5,959 nt of DNA from positions 1-5,959 of the forward strand of contig DNCG01000017.1 of the NCBI GenBank assembly GCA_003491635.1, given 5' to 3'. Positions 1-5,959 of the stretch are shown one piece after another. This stretch comes from Actinomycetota bacterium (GTDB lineage Bacteria; Actinomycetota; Aquicultoria; Subteraquimicrobiales; UBA9087). The position numbers and the translations under genes were made by a program. Numbering within the stretch: position 1 is the stretch's first letter; the number at the start of each line of letters is the position of its first letter. Under the pieces are notes generated by a model, which was given only the letters and a program-made list of their open reading frames with translations, searched no databases and had not been told where the DNA came from.

Positions 1-22
1 TCTCAAATTTTTTCTTGGCCAT
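1..22 (-). CDS. tuf: translation elongation factor Tu (first seven codons, truncated by window edge)
   Basis: From ATG at 22 the minus strand encodes MAKKKFE and then runs off the window. This is the common N-terminus of bacterial EF-Tu, the GTPase that delivers aminoacyl-tRNA to the ribosome. A very strong ribosome binding site, AAGGAGGAGG (34-25), precedes the start, with AAGGAGG placed five bases away. Position directly after fusA is where tuf lies in the str operon. Only seven residues are visible, so the call rests on that short match and the gene order. Confidence 0.85.
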
Positions 23-72
23 TGCCTCCTCCTTCTTTCAATCGGTAGTTGATGATCTATTGGTGACTGGTT

Positions 73-87
73 TAAATAGACTATTTA
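73..87. repeat. 15-base AT-rich palindrome after the fusA stop
   Basis: TAAATAG and CTATTTA flank a single central base at 80, directly after the fusA TAA. As RNA it could form only a short A-U stem with a 5-base loop. No U-run follows, so it is not a convincing terminator, and the tuf ribosome binding site lies about 40 bases downstream. Its function is unknown and it may be chance. Confidence 0.3.
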
Positions 88-2190
88 TTAACGGCTGGCA
101 GCCAACTGCCACCCTCCTTGTGTCTTGCCCGCTATTTCCGGGGCGATGTTTGCCGGAACCTCCTCGTAGCATTCAAACTGCAGAGTAAATGTACCGCGGC
201 CTTGAGTTAGGGATCGAAGATCGGTGGCATAACCAAACATCTCTCCCAAAGGCACGTAACCCCTGATGACCTGAGCCCCGGCTCTGAGCTCCATGCCCTC
301 AATTCGAGCTCGACGCGAATTAAGATCTCCAATAACATCGCCCATATATTCCTCGGGAACAACCACCCCTATAGACATGATGGGTTCCAGGAGAACGGGA
401 CGAGCCTTTTTCATGCCCTCCCTAAAAGCCATGGAGGCCGCAATCTTAAAGGCAATCTCAGACGAGTCAACCTCGTGGAAGGAGCCATTGTACAAGATCA
501 CTTTAACATCCACAACCGGGTAGCCGGCCAGAACACCGGATTCCATGGCCTCTTGAACTCCCTTACCGACGGCGGGAATGAATTCCTTGGGAATCACCCC
601 ACCTCTGGTCTCATCGATAAACTCGTAGCCAGCTCCACGCTCGTTGGGCTCCAGTTTGATCTCGACATGTCCATACTGACCTCGGCCCCCGGTTTGACGA
701 ACATATCTGCCCTCTATATTAGAAACAGGTTTTCCGATGGTCTCGCGATAGGAAACCTGAGGTCTGCCAATATTGGCACCGACTTTAAACTCCCTAATCA
801 ACCTATCTGCAATGACCTCAAGGTGAAGTTCGCCCATCCCTGAGATGATTGTCTGTCCCGTCTCCTCGTCGGTCTTAACTTTGAAGGTTGGGTCCTCCTC
901 GGCCAACTTCGCCAGAGAAGTGGCGAGCTTATCCTGATCGGCTTTGGTTTTGGGTTCGATGGCCATAGAAATCACCGGTTCCGGAAAGACCATAGCCTCC
1001 AAGAGGATGGGGTAATCGGGATCGCACAGAGTATCCCCGGTGGCCGTTCGCCTAAGTCCAATACCGGCCACGATATCCCCAGCGCGGACTTCTCTCCTCT
1101 CCTCGCGGTGGTTGGCGTGCATCTGCAGTATCCGCCCCACTCGCTCTCGCTCACCCTTGGTGGCATTGAGGACCTGGGATCCGGTCTTAAGAACACCTGA
1201 ATAGATGCGGAAGAAGGTGAGCTTCCCCACATAAGGATCGACCATAATCTTGAAAGCCAGTGCGGAGAAGGGAGCATCGTAAGAGGCAGACCTCTCCTCA
1301 AGCCGCTCGGTACCGGGGGCTAACCCAGTAACGGGAGGGACATCCAGAGGAGAAGGCAGATAATCGACCACGGCATCGAGCAGTGGCTGAACACCTTTGT
1401 TTCTAAAGGAGGCACCACACAAAACAGGGGTGATGGCCACCTTAAGAGTTGCAGCCCTGATGGCCCTCTTAACACACTCAGTGCCGATCTCTTCCCCCTC
1501 AAGATACTTGTGAAAGAGCTCATCGTCGTATTCGGCAACGGCCTCCAGCATCTCTTGACGATACTTCTCAGACAATTCTCTCATATCCTCGGGGATTTCC
1601 TGCTCCTCATACTTTGTGCCCAAATCATCGACATAGATGATCATCTTCATTCCGATGAGGTCAATCATGCCAATAAAATCATCTTCCCTTTTCACCGGCA
1701 ATTGGATTGGCGCGGGATGTGTTCCCAATCTCTCTTTCATCATCTCCACAACGCGGAAAAAGTCGGCCCCGACCCTGTCCATCTTATTGACATAGGCAAT
1801 ACGGGGCACTCGGTATCCATCAGCCTGTCGCCAGACCGTCTCCGATTGAGGCTCAACGCCACCAACACCACAGAAGATGGCAATCGCGCCATCCAAAACA
1901 CGCAAGGATCTCTCTACCTCAACGGTGAAGTCCACGTGCCCTGGCGTGTCTATAATGTTAATGCGGTAATCCCTCCAAAAGCAGGTCGTAGCGGCAGAGG
2001 TGATGGTGATTCCCCTCTCCTGTTCCTGGACCATCCAGTCCATCACAGCAGTTCCCTCATCTACCTCGCCGATCTTGTAGACCCTACCGGTATAGTAGAG
2101 AATCCGCTCTGTGGTGGTGGTCTTGCCGGCATCGATATGAGCCATTATCCCTATATTTCTTATTTTATCGAGCGTGTACATCTTTCCCAT
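88..2190 (-). CDS. fusA: translation elongation factor G
   Basis: EF-G is the GTPase that drives tRNA and mRNA translocation on the ribosome and, with RRF, ribosome recycling. From ATG 2190 the product is 700 residues, the family size. GTPase motifs are AHIDAGKT at 17-24, RGITI at 59-63, DTPGH at 81-85 (His85 catalytic), NKMD at 135-138 and CGASF at 258-262. Domain IV carries GGRGQYGHV near 501-509 and the tip sequence HEVDSSE near 572-578. Domain V has GDVIGDLNSRR and EMFGYATDLRSLTQGRG. The C-terminus runs a few residues past the usual VPANIA...K end (QGGWQLAASR). The frame is open upstream to 2280, but that would overlap rpsG and add about 30 residues unlike EF-G; the ribosome binding site and family N-terminus (YTLDKIRNIGIMAHID) support 2190, with 2181 or 2196 as alternatives. 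The stop is TAA. Confidence 0.97.
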   Translation of the reverse strand: MGKMYTLDKIRNIGIMAHIDAGKTTTTERILYYTGRVYKIGEVDEGTAVMDWMVQEQERGITITSAATTCFWRDYRINIIDTPGHVDFTVEVERSLRVLDGAIAIFCGVGGVEPQSETVWRQADGYRVPRIAYVNKMDRVGADFFRVVEMMKERLGTHPAPIQLPVKREDDFIGMIDLIGMKMIIYVDDLGTKYEEQEIPEDMRELSEKYRQEMLEAVAEYDDELFHKYLEGEEIGTECVKRAIRAATLKVAITPVLCGASFRNKGVQPLLDAVVDYLPSPLDVPPVTGLAPGTERLEERSASYDAPFSALAFKIMVDPYVGKLTFFRIYSGVLKTGSQVLNATKGERERVGRILQMHANHREERREVRAGDIVAGIGLRRTATGDTLCDPDYPILLEAMVFPEPVISMAIEPKTKADQDKLATSLAKLAEEDPTFKVKTDEETGQTIISGMGELHLEVIADRLIREFKVGANIGRPQVSYRETIGKPVSNIEGRYVRQTGGRGQYGHVEIKLEPNERGAGYEFIDETRGGVIPKEFIPAVGKGVQEAMESGVLAGYPVVDVKVILYNGSFHEVDSSEIAFKIAASMAFREGMKKARPVLLEPIMSIGVVVPEEYMGDVIGDLNSRRARIEGMELRAGAQVIRGYVPLGEMFGYATDLRSLTQGRGTFTLQFECYEEVPANIAPEIAGKTQGGWQLAASR

Positions 2191-2195
2191 TTTCA

Positions 2196-2202
2196 TCCTT
2201 CC
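2196..2202 (-). promoter_or_regulatory. ribosome binding site of fusA (decides the start)
   Basis: GGAAGGA on the minus strand lies five bases before the ATG at 2190. For the ATG at 2196 the site would directly abut or overlap the start codon. The ATG at 2181 is preceded only by a weaker GGGAAAG. This favours 2190 as the fusA start. Confidence 0.65.
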
Positions 2203-2204
2203 AA

Positions 2205-2232
2205 TCGATGATCGAAGCATCTCGCTCATCGA
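2205..2232 (-). repeat. inverted repeat/hairpin just upstream of the fusA ribosome binding site
   Basis: The minus-strand RNA can pair 2232-2226 (UCGAUGA) with 2211-2205 (UCAUCGA), a perfect 7-bp stem. After a single G-A mismatch it can continue with 2224-2221 (CGAG) on 2216-2213 (UUCG), leaving an AUGC tetraloop. Only two bases separate it from the GGAAGGA ribosome binding site. It could influence fusA translation, but no regulator is recognisable and chance pairing is possible. Confidence 0.4.
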
Positions 2233-2260
2233 CCATAAACAAAAGTCAAACCTTCTTACA

Positions 2261-2731
2261 CTACCACCTATAATGCGCAAAAGCCCTGTTAGCTTCGGCC
2301 ATCTTGTGCAAATCTTCCTTCTTCTTGGCCGCTGAACCGGTTCCTTTCGCCGCTTCCATCAACTCCGCCGCCAGTCGCTCGCTCATTTTCTTACCACTAC
2401 GGGCACAAGCAAACCCCACGATCCAGCGCAAAGCAAGAGTGGTCCCTCGCCTCACGGGAACCTCCACGGGTACCTGGTAAGTGGCACCCCCGACTCGCCT
2501 GGGCCTCACCCCCAGAAGCGGCCTCACATTCTCAACCGCCTTTTTCAGTACAGATAGGGGATCAGTCTTGGCTCTCTCTTTAATTATATCAAACGACTTG
2601 TAAACGATAGATTCAGCCAGACTCTTCTTGCCCCCTCTCAAAACTTGATTGATGAGTTGGGCCACCAGCTTATTGTTGTACACTGTATCCAGCGCTATCT
2701 CCCTTCTCGGAGCCGGCCCCTTCCTGGGCAT
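2261..2731 (-). CDS. rpsG: 30S ribosomal protein S7
   Basis: S7 nucleates assembly of the 30S head by binding the 3' major domain of 16S rRNA, and lies near the E site. The 156-residue product has the usual length for non-proteobacterial S7. Visible family segments are MPRKGPAPRR at 1-10, GGKKSLAESIVY at 33-44, ENVRPLLGVRPRRVGGATYQ running to VPVEV at 67-91, RWIV at 102-105, and the terminal MAEANRAFAHYRW block at 144-156. The start is ATG, with GGAGGT six bases upstream (2743-2738). The gene ends with TAG. It lies 69 bases after rpsL, the gap holding a strong hairpin, and 70 bases before fusA. In E. coli S7 is the translational repressor of this operon. Confidence 0.98.
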   Translation of the reverse strand: MPRKGPAPRREIALDTVYNNKLVAQLINQVLRGGKKSLAESIVYKSFDIIKERAKTDPLSVLKKAVENVRPLLGVRPRRVGGATYQVPVEVPVRRGTTLALRWIVGFACARSGKKMSERLAAELMEAAKGTGSAAKKKEDLHKMAEANRAFAHYRW

Positions 2732-2754
2732 TTCTCTACCTCCAAATACAACAA

Positions 2755-2798
2755 TCGAGTCGCGAGTTTCTCTAAGTACCCGACTCGAAACTCACGAC
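2755..2798 (-). promoter_or_regulatory. rpsL-rpsG intercistronic hairpin, candidate S7 translational operator
   Basis: Beginning two bases after the rpsL stop, the minus-strand RNA can form a 12-bp stem pairing 2798-2787 (GUCGUGAGUUUC) with 2770-2759 (GAAACUCGCGAC). It has one G-U pair and a 16-nt loop. A competing 8-bp stem pairs 2788-2781 (UCGAGUCG) with 2762-2755 (CGACUCGA). The two share bases and are mutually exclusive. There is no U-run, so this is not a terminator. In E. coli the equivalent spacer is where S7 binds to repress its own translation. The pairings are seen directly; the role as an S7 operator is inferred from position only. Confidence 0.55.
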
Positions 2799-2800
2799 GA

Positions 2801-3172
2801 TTACTTCGGTGCCTTCGCCCCGTATTTCGAGCGGGCCTTCTTCCTATCTTCAACACCAGCAGCATCCAGGGTGCCTCGCACAATCTTGTAACGAACACCG
2901 GGCAAATCCTTCACCCTACCACCCCGAATAAGGACGATGGAGTGTTCCTGAAGATTGTGTCCTATACCAGGAACATATACCGTAACCTCCATCCCATTGG
3001 TGAGCCTGACCCTGGCCACCTTCCTCAAAGCCGAATTGGGTTTCTTTGGTGTGGTGGTGTACACCCTGGTGCAAACCCCACGCTTCTGAGGAGCACCCTT
3101 CAAGGCTGGTGTAGAAACCTTCTTCGATATCTTTTTTCTGCCTTTCCTGATTAACTGAGTTATAGTCGGCAA
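2801..3172 (-). CDS. rpsL: 30S ribosomal protein S12 (TTG start)
   Basis: S12 sits at the decoding centre of the 30S subunit and takes part in tRNA selection. The 123-residue product has the normal family length and is conserved from its first residues (PTITQLIRKGR). Core motifs are QKRGVCTRVYTTTPKKPNS at 29-47 and HNLQEHS followed by GGRVKDLPGVRY at 72-94. The residues altered in streptomycin resistance, Lys43 and Lys88 (counting the initiator), are wild type, as are Pro42 and Pro91. Asp89, the site of beta-methylthiolation in some bacteria, is present. The start codon is TTG: the conserved N-terminus begins exactly there and the next internal Met is residue 61. It is the first intact gene after the operon promoter; rpsG follows after 69 bases. 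The stop is TAA. Confidence 0.98.
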   Translation of the reverse strand: MPTITQLIRKGRKKISKKVSTPALKGAPQKRGVCTRVYTTTPKKPNSALRKVARVRLTNGMEVTVYVPGIGHNLQEHSIVLIRGGRVKDLPGVRYKIVRGTLDAAGVEDRKKARSKYGAKAPK

Positions 3173-3177
3173 TCTAT

Positions 3178-3451
3178 CTACCTCTCACCAGTCTCAACGA
3201 GAGCGACCGCGTTCATCTTATCCCGCATGCCACCCTCAGATCTTCCCTAGATGCCACTCCCATCACCAGAACCCCCCTCTCCCTCTACAGAGACGATAAA
3301 GAGGAGCTGTTATTCAAGGGTTAGCATCCCTGACTACGAACATATGTCGGACGGTGTCCTTCTTCACCGCCCTGATAGTTTGGTTGGTTCCTACCACTCT
3401 AGAAGAAAGCCTCTTGAGTTCGGAAAAAGGACCCCCGATCACGACCCCCAT
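3178..3451 (-). pseudogene. ybxF: broken L7Ae/YbxF-family ribosomal-protein-like gene
   Basis: Bacterial L7Ae-like proteins (B. subtilis YbxF, about 82 residues) are small RNA-binding proteins that recognise kink-turns, and their gene often sits between rpoC and rpsL. From ATG at 3451 the frame reads through SSRVVGTNQTIRAVKKDTV and MFVVRDANP, matching the family's GTxQT RNA-contact segment and the RDADP strand. An in-frame TGA follows at 3316-3314. The same frame then continues as ITAPLYRLCR. Near 3289-3282 the homology moves to another frame (ERGVLVMGVASREDL, then VACGI), and near 3222-3216 it moves again, ending MNAVALVETGER and TAG at 3180-3178. The span of 274 bases is one more than 91 codons, as expected from a 2-base insertion (AG duplicated) plus a 1-base loss. 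The C-terminal frame stops only 5 bases before rpsL. ATG 3451 lacks a clear ribosome binding site and lies about 12 bases after the predicted transcription start, so the true N-terminus is uncertain. Sequencing or assembly errors could mimic this decay. Confidence 0.82.
3181..3186 (-). promoter_or_regulatory. ribosome binding site of rpsL (supports TTG start)
   Basis: On the minus strand GAGAGG is followed by eight bases and then TTG. The GAGG part pairs with the 16S anti-Shine-Dalgarno sequence. The site lies inside the last codons of the decayed L7Ae frame, so in an intact ancestor the two genes would have been translationally coupled. Confidence 0.65.
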
Positions 3452-3469
3452 TTCTGGTCACAGCAGGGA

Positions 3470-3498
3470 AATATAGCATCATTTCTTCTCGATGTCAA
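3470..3498 (-). promoter_or_regulatory. sigma-A/sigma-70 type promoter of the str operon
   Basis: On the minus strand the -35 element TTGACA (3498-3493) matches consensus 6 of 6. After a spacer of exactly 17 bases comes the -10 element TATATT (3475-3470), which matches 5 of 6. TGC immediately before it (3478-3476) also supplies the TGn extended -10 motif. Transcription would start at about 3464-3461. It lies about 60 bases after the rpoC stop and points at the L7Ae remnant and rpsL, where a promoter for highly expressed ribosomal protein genes is expected. The match is seen directly; activity is inferred. Confidence 0.85.
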
Positions 3499-3556
3499 CG
3501 AGTCCCTGTGCTGCTTCTTCGGTCGAGGAAACCTTCATCGCCCTTCTGATCCCCGC

Positions 3557-5959
3557 TTATCCGTCGGTGGACATGTTCCCTTGAGGAGCGGGGTCCTCCA
3601 CCTTGACCTCGGTCGTTTCCTCAGAAGCCTCCCTCTCCCCAACTGCCACTTCTTCTTCCTCTGGCAACTCCATCTCTCCTAACTGCTCGGATTCTCCCTC
3701 TAAGGAAATTTTGATACCCCTATAGCGACTCATCCCCGTACTAGCGGGAATAAGTTTACCGATGATGACATTTTCCTTGAGACCAATTAACGGATCAACC
3801 TTCCCATTCATGGCCGCATCCGTGAGCACCCTCGTGGTCTCCTGGAAAGAGGCGGCCGATAGGAAACTGTCGGTAGCCAGAGAGGCCTTGGTTATCCCCA
3901 AAAGAACCTGCTTTGCCGTAGCCGGCTCGCCGCCCGCTGCCTTTACCCTTTCGTTCTCCTCCTGGAAAACGCGACGATCGACCATCTGTCCGGGGAGAAG
4001 ATCGGTGTCACCGGGTTCCATCACCGTCACCCTGCGGAGCATTCGCTGGATGATGAGTTCGACATGCCTATCATCGATATCCACACCCTGCGATTTGTAG
4101 ACCCGCTGCACCTCTCTCGTGAGATAAAGCTGCACAGCCTGGATGCCCTTTACCCTCAGAATATCGTGGGGGTTGAGAGAGCCCTCCGTGAGCTGGTCGC
4201 CAGCTCGTATCCTGTCCCCATCGGCAACCTTCAAACGTGCCCTCCGAGATACCTGGTAGACCTTCTCCTTGCCGTCCTCCGTGAGGATGATGATCTTCCT
4301 GAACTTGTCCGTCTCCTTAACGGAGACAGCTCCGCTGACCTCAGCTATCTGAGCCTGCCCCTTTGGTCTCCTGGCTTCAAAAAGCTCAACAACTCGAGGG
4401 AGACCGTGAGTAATGTCTTCACCGGCTACCCCTCCCGTGTGGAAAGTACGCATGGTAAGCTGCGTGCCCGGCTCGCCAATCGACTGGGCCGCGATAATAC
4501 CCACAGATTCTCCAATGTCCACCACCCTTCCCTGAGCCAAGTTCCAGCCATAACAACTGCGACAAACGCCATAGTGTGAATTGCAGGTTAAAACCGATCG
4601 GACCATGATGCTATCGAGCTTGGCCTTCACAAATTTCTCCAGGTCGCTCTCGCAGATTTCCCCATTGGCTTCAATCAATGCCTCTTTAGTCCTGGGGTCG
4701 ATCACGGGCTCCAGGGCAAGTCTCCCCATAAGATTCCGATTAGGTTCCTCTTCCTCGTTCAAGACACTCATGGGAATACCCTGCTCAGTCCCACAATCAT
4801 CCTCGCGAACGACGACTTCCTGAGCCACATCCACCAACCGTCGCGTGAGATATCCCGAGTCCGCCGTCCTGAGAGCGGTATCCGCCAAACCTTTCCGGGC
4901 ACCATGGGTTGAGATGAAGTACTCCAAAACCGTGAGTGCCTCGCGGAAATTGGCCTTGATGGGGCGATCAATGATATCTCCCCTGGGATTGGCGACCAAC
5001 CCTCGCATGCCGGCCAACTGCCTTATCTGCTTAACACTTCCACGAGCCCCCGAATTGGCCATCATATAAACCGGATTGAACTTATCGAAGTTGGCTTCCA
5101 TCGCTTCGGTGACATCCTCGGTGGCCTTAGTCCAAATATCCACAACTCGCTGATGGCGCTCCTCGTTGGTAATGAGACCTCTCCTATACTGCTGCTCTAT
5201 CTTTTCAACGGCTTCCTCGGGAGCATTCAGAATCTTCCACTTATCGGGTGGTATTACAATATCCTCGATACCCAGGGTGATACCGGCCTTGGTGGCATAG
5301 TGAAAACCTATAGCTTTGAGCTTATCCAAAACTTCGGCCGTCTTTACTACATCGTACTTTTTGCAACACTGCTCAACAATGGAGGCGAGTTCCTTCTTAC
5401 CCACCTCGGCATTCACGAAGGGATAATCATCGGGCAAAGCATCATTAAGGATTATCCTTCCCATCGTCGTTTCAAGCTTCTTCTTCTTCATTCGAAGTTT
5501 AACCCTGGAATGGATCTCCACCTCTCCACAATCGAAAGCGAATATGGCCTCCTCTGGAGTGCCAAAAACCTTTCCTTCGCCTTTACAGCCCTCCCGCTCA
5601 CAGGTGAGATAGTAACATCCAAGAACCATATCCTGGGTGGGGGTTGCCAGGGGTCTCCCATGAGCAGGAGAAAGAATATTGTTGGTGGACAACATCAAAA
5701 TTCGGGCCTCCGCCTGAGCCTCCGCGGAAAGAGGTAGATGCACGGCCATCTGGTCGCCGTCGAAGTCAGCGTTGAAAGCAGTGCAGACTAAGGGGTGAAC
5801 TTGAATGGCCTTTCCCTCCACGAGGACCGGCTCAAAGGCCTGAATGCCTAAACGGTGCAGGGTGGGTGCTCTATTGAGGAGAACGGGGTGCTCCTTGATC
5901 ACTTCCTCCAAAATATCCCAAACTACCGCTTTGGCTCTCTCCACCATACGTTTGGCACT
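3557..5959 (-). CDS. rpoC: DNA-directed RNA polymerase subunit beta' (C-terminal part, 5' end outside window)
   Basis: This is the catalytic beta' subunit of RNA polymerase. The frame is open to the window edge, giving 800 visible codons; by comparison with E. coli about 400 N-terminal residues are missing, so the full protein would be near 1,200 residues, the size seen in Bacillota. Residues below count from the Met codon at 5947. The Mg-binding NADFDGDQM motif is at 59-67 (Asp 61, 63, 65). The rim-helix region is near 243-285 and the bridge helix near 338-376 (core STHGARKGLADTAL). The second zinc site is complete at Cys385, Cys455, Cys462 and Cys465. The trigger loop spans about 479-507, with Met499 and His503 matching E. 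coli M932 and H936. The frame runs straight from TFHTGGVAGED to ITHGLPRVVELFEAR, so the proteobacterial SI3 insertion is absent. After the conserved core (about residue 750) comes a 46-residue acidic tail ending in TAA. rpoB is expected upstream, outside the window. Confidence 0.98.
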   Translation of the reverse strand, partial: SAKRMVERAKAVVWDILEEVIKEHPVLLNRAPTLHRLGIQAFEPVLVEGKAIQVHPLVCTAFNADFDGDQMAVHLPLSAEAQAEARILMLSTNNILSPAHGRPLATPTQDMVLGCYYLTCEREGCKGEGKVFGTPEEAIFAFDCGEVEIHSRVKLRMKKKKLETTMGRIILNDALPDDYPFVNAEVGKKELASIVEQCCKKYDVVKTAEVLDKLKAIGFHYATKAGITLGIEDIVIPPDKWKILNAPEEAVEKIEQQYRRGLITNEERHQRVVDIWTKATEDVTEAMEANFDKFNPVYMMANSGARGSVKQIRQLAGMRGLVANPRGDIIDRPIKANFREALTVLEYFISTHGARKGLADTALRTADSGYLTRRLVDVAQEVVVREDDCGTEQGIPMSVLNEEEEPNRNLMGRLALEPVIDPRTKEALIEANGEICESDLEKFVKAKLDSIMVRSVLTCNSHYGVCRSCYGWNLAQGRVVDIGESVGIIAAQSIGEPGTQLTMRTFHTGGVAGEDITHGLPRVVELFEARRPKGQAQIAEVSGAVSVKETDKFRKIIILTEDGKEKVYQVSRRARLKVADGDRIRAGDQLTEGSLNPHDILRVKGIQAVQLYLTREVQRVYKSQGVDIDDRHVELIIQRMLRRVTVMEPGDTDLLPGQMVDRRVFQEENERVKAAGGEPATAKQVLLGITKASLATDSFLSAASFQETTRVLTDAAMNGKVDPLIGLKENVIIGKLIPASTGMSRYRGIKISLEGESEQLGEMELPEEEEVAVGEREASEETTEVKVEDPAPQGNMSTDG

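Larger units (their letters stand above)
3173..3556 (-). other. rpoC-rpsL intergenic region with promoter and decayed gene
   Basis: No intact gene is present in these 384 bases. Reading the minus strand, about 58 bases follow the rpoC stop with no convincing hairpin plus U-run terminator. A strong promoter follows (3498-3470), then the remains of an L7Ae-family gene (3451-3178), then the rpsL ribosome binding site. A transcript starting near 3463 would give rpsL a leader of about 290 nucleotides. The plus-strand open frame crossing this region resembles no protein I recognise and runs antisense into the rpoC 3' end. Confidence 0.8.

Noticed and set aside
73..87. Terminator between fusA and tuf
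   Set aside because: The palindrome is short and A-T only, with a one-base centre, and no U-run follows; tuf is expected to be cotranscribed.
1510..2211. 233-codon plus-strand open frame opposite fusA
   Set aside because: It lies fully antisense to the conserved GTPase domain of EF-G, and its open frame is a by-product of that coding sequence.
2191..2280. N-terminal extension of EF-G from the ATG at 2280
   Set aside because: It would overlap the end of rpsG, adds about 30 residues not seen in EF-G, and the ribosome binding site GGAAGGA is correctly spaced for the ATG at 2190.
3314..3316. Recoded TGA (Trp, Gly or selenocysteine) in the L7Ae-like gene
   Set aside because: The intact genes contain no in-frame TGA and use TGG for Trp. 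Two separate frameshifts in the same gene would remain unexplained.
3430..3449. G-quadruplex or terminator at the repeated GGGGGTC followed by a T-run
   Set aside because: There are only two G-tracts here and no inverted repeat before the T-run; these bases lie within the L7Ae-like frame.
3479..3538. 19-codon small ORF starting at ATG 3538 after rpoC
   Set aside because: The ribosome binding site is too close (GAAGGG, two bases away), the frame simply continues that of rpoC, and it overlaps the promoter.
3251..3682. 143-codon plus-strand open frame over the rpoC-rpsL gap
   Set aside because: It has no recognisable family features, lies antisense to the rpoC 3' end and the L7Ae remnant, and its span is better explained by the minus-strand homology.
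5153..5737. 194-codon plus-strand open frame opposite rpoC
   Set aside because: It is antisense to conserved RpoC sequence and shows no protein features I recognise.

Overview
The window holds the 3' part of rpoC and the bacterial str operon, all on the minus strand. Read 5' to 3' on that strand the order is rpoC (C-terminal two thirds), a broken L7Ae/YbxF-type gene, rpsL, rpsG, fusA and the first seven codons of tuf. No RNA genes, insertion sequences, CRISPR arrays or plus-strand genes are supported; plus-strand open frames are shadows of these highly conserved genes.

The organism is a bacterium using the standard code. RpoC lacks the large trigger-loop insertion (SI3) of Proteobacteria. 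The arrangement rpoC - L7Ae-like gene - rpsL - rpsG - fusA - tuf is the one familiar from Bacillota such as Bacillus. Protein details fit a Bacillota-like or deep-branching Actinomycetota-like lineage. This is inference, and I cannot place it more finely.

Region by region (minus strand): 5959-3557 is rpoC, entering from outside the window and ending in an acidic tail. 3556-3173 is a 384-base stretch with no intact gene. It contains a near-consensus sigma-A promoter (TTGACA, 17-base spacer, TGC TATATT) and then a recognisable L7Ae-family gene with one in-frame TGA and two frameshifts. 3172-2801 is rpsL, starting at TTG. 2800-2732 is the rpsL-rpsG gap, which can form a 12-bp hairpin where E. 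coli carries its S7 translational operator. 2731-2261 is rpsG. 2260-2191 is the rpsG-fusA gap with a second hairpin just before the fusA ribosome binding site. 2190-88 is fusA. 87-23 is a short gap with an AT-rich palindrome. 22-1 is the start of tuf.

The genes serve transcription (beta' subunit of RNA polymerase) and translation (S12, S7, EF-G, EF-Tu). The str promoter lies after rpoC, so the ribosomal genes can be transcribed independently of rpoBC. I see no convincing terminator after rpoC, so read-through is also possible. The most unusual content is the decayed L7Ae gene, which now forms most of a roughly 290-base leader for rpsL. The rest is ordinary core-genome sequence; I did not find an undescribed system.
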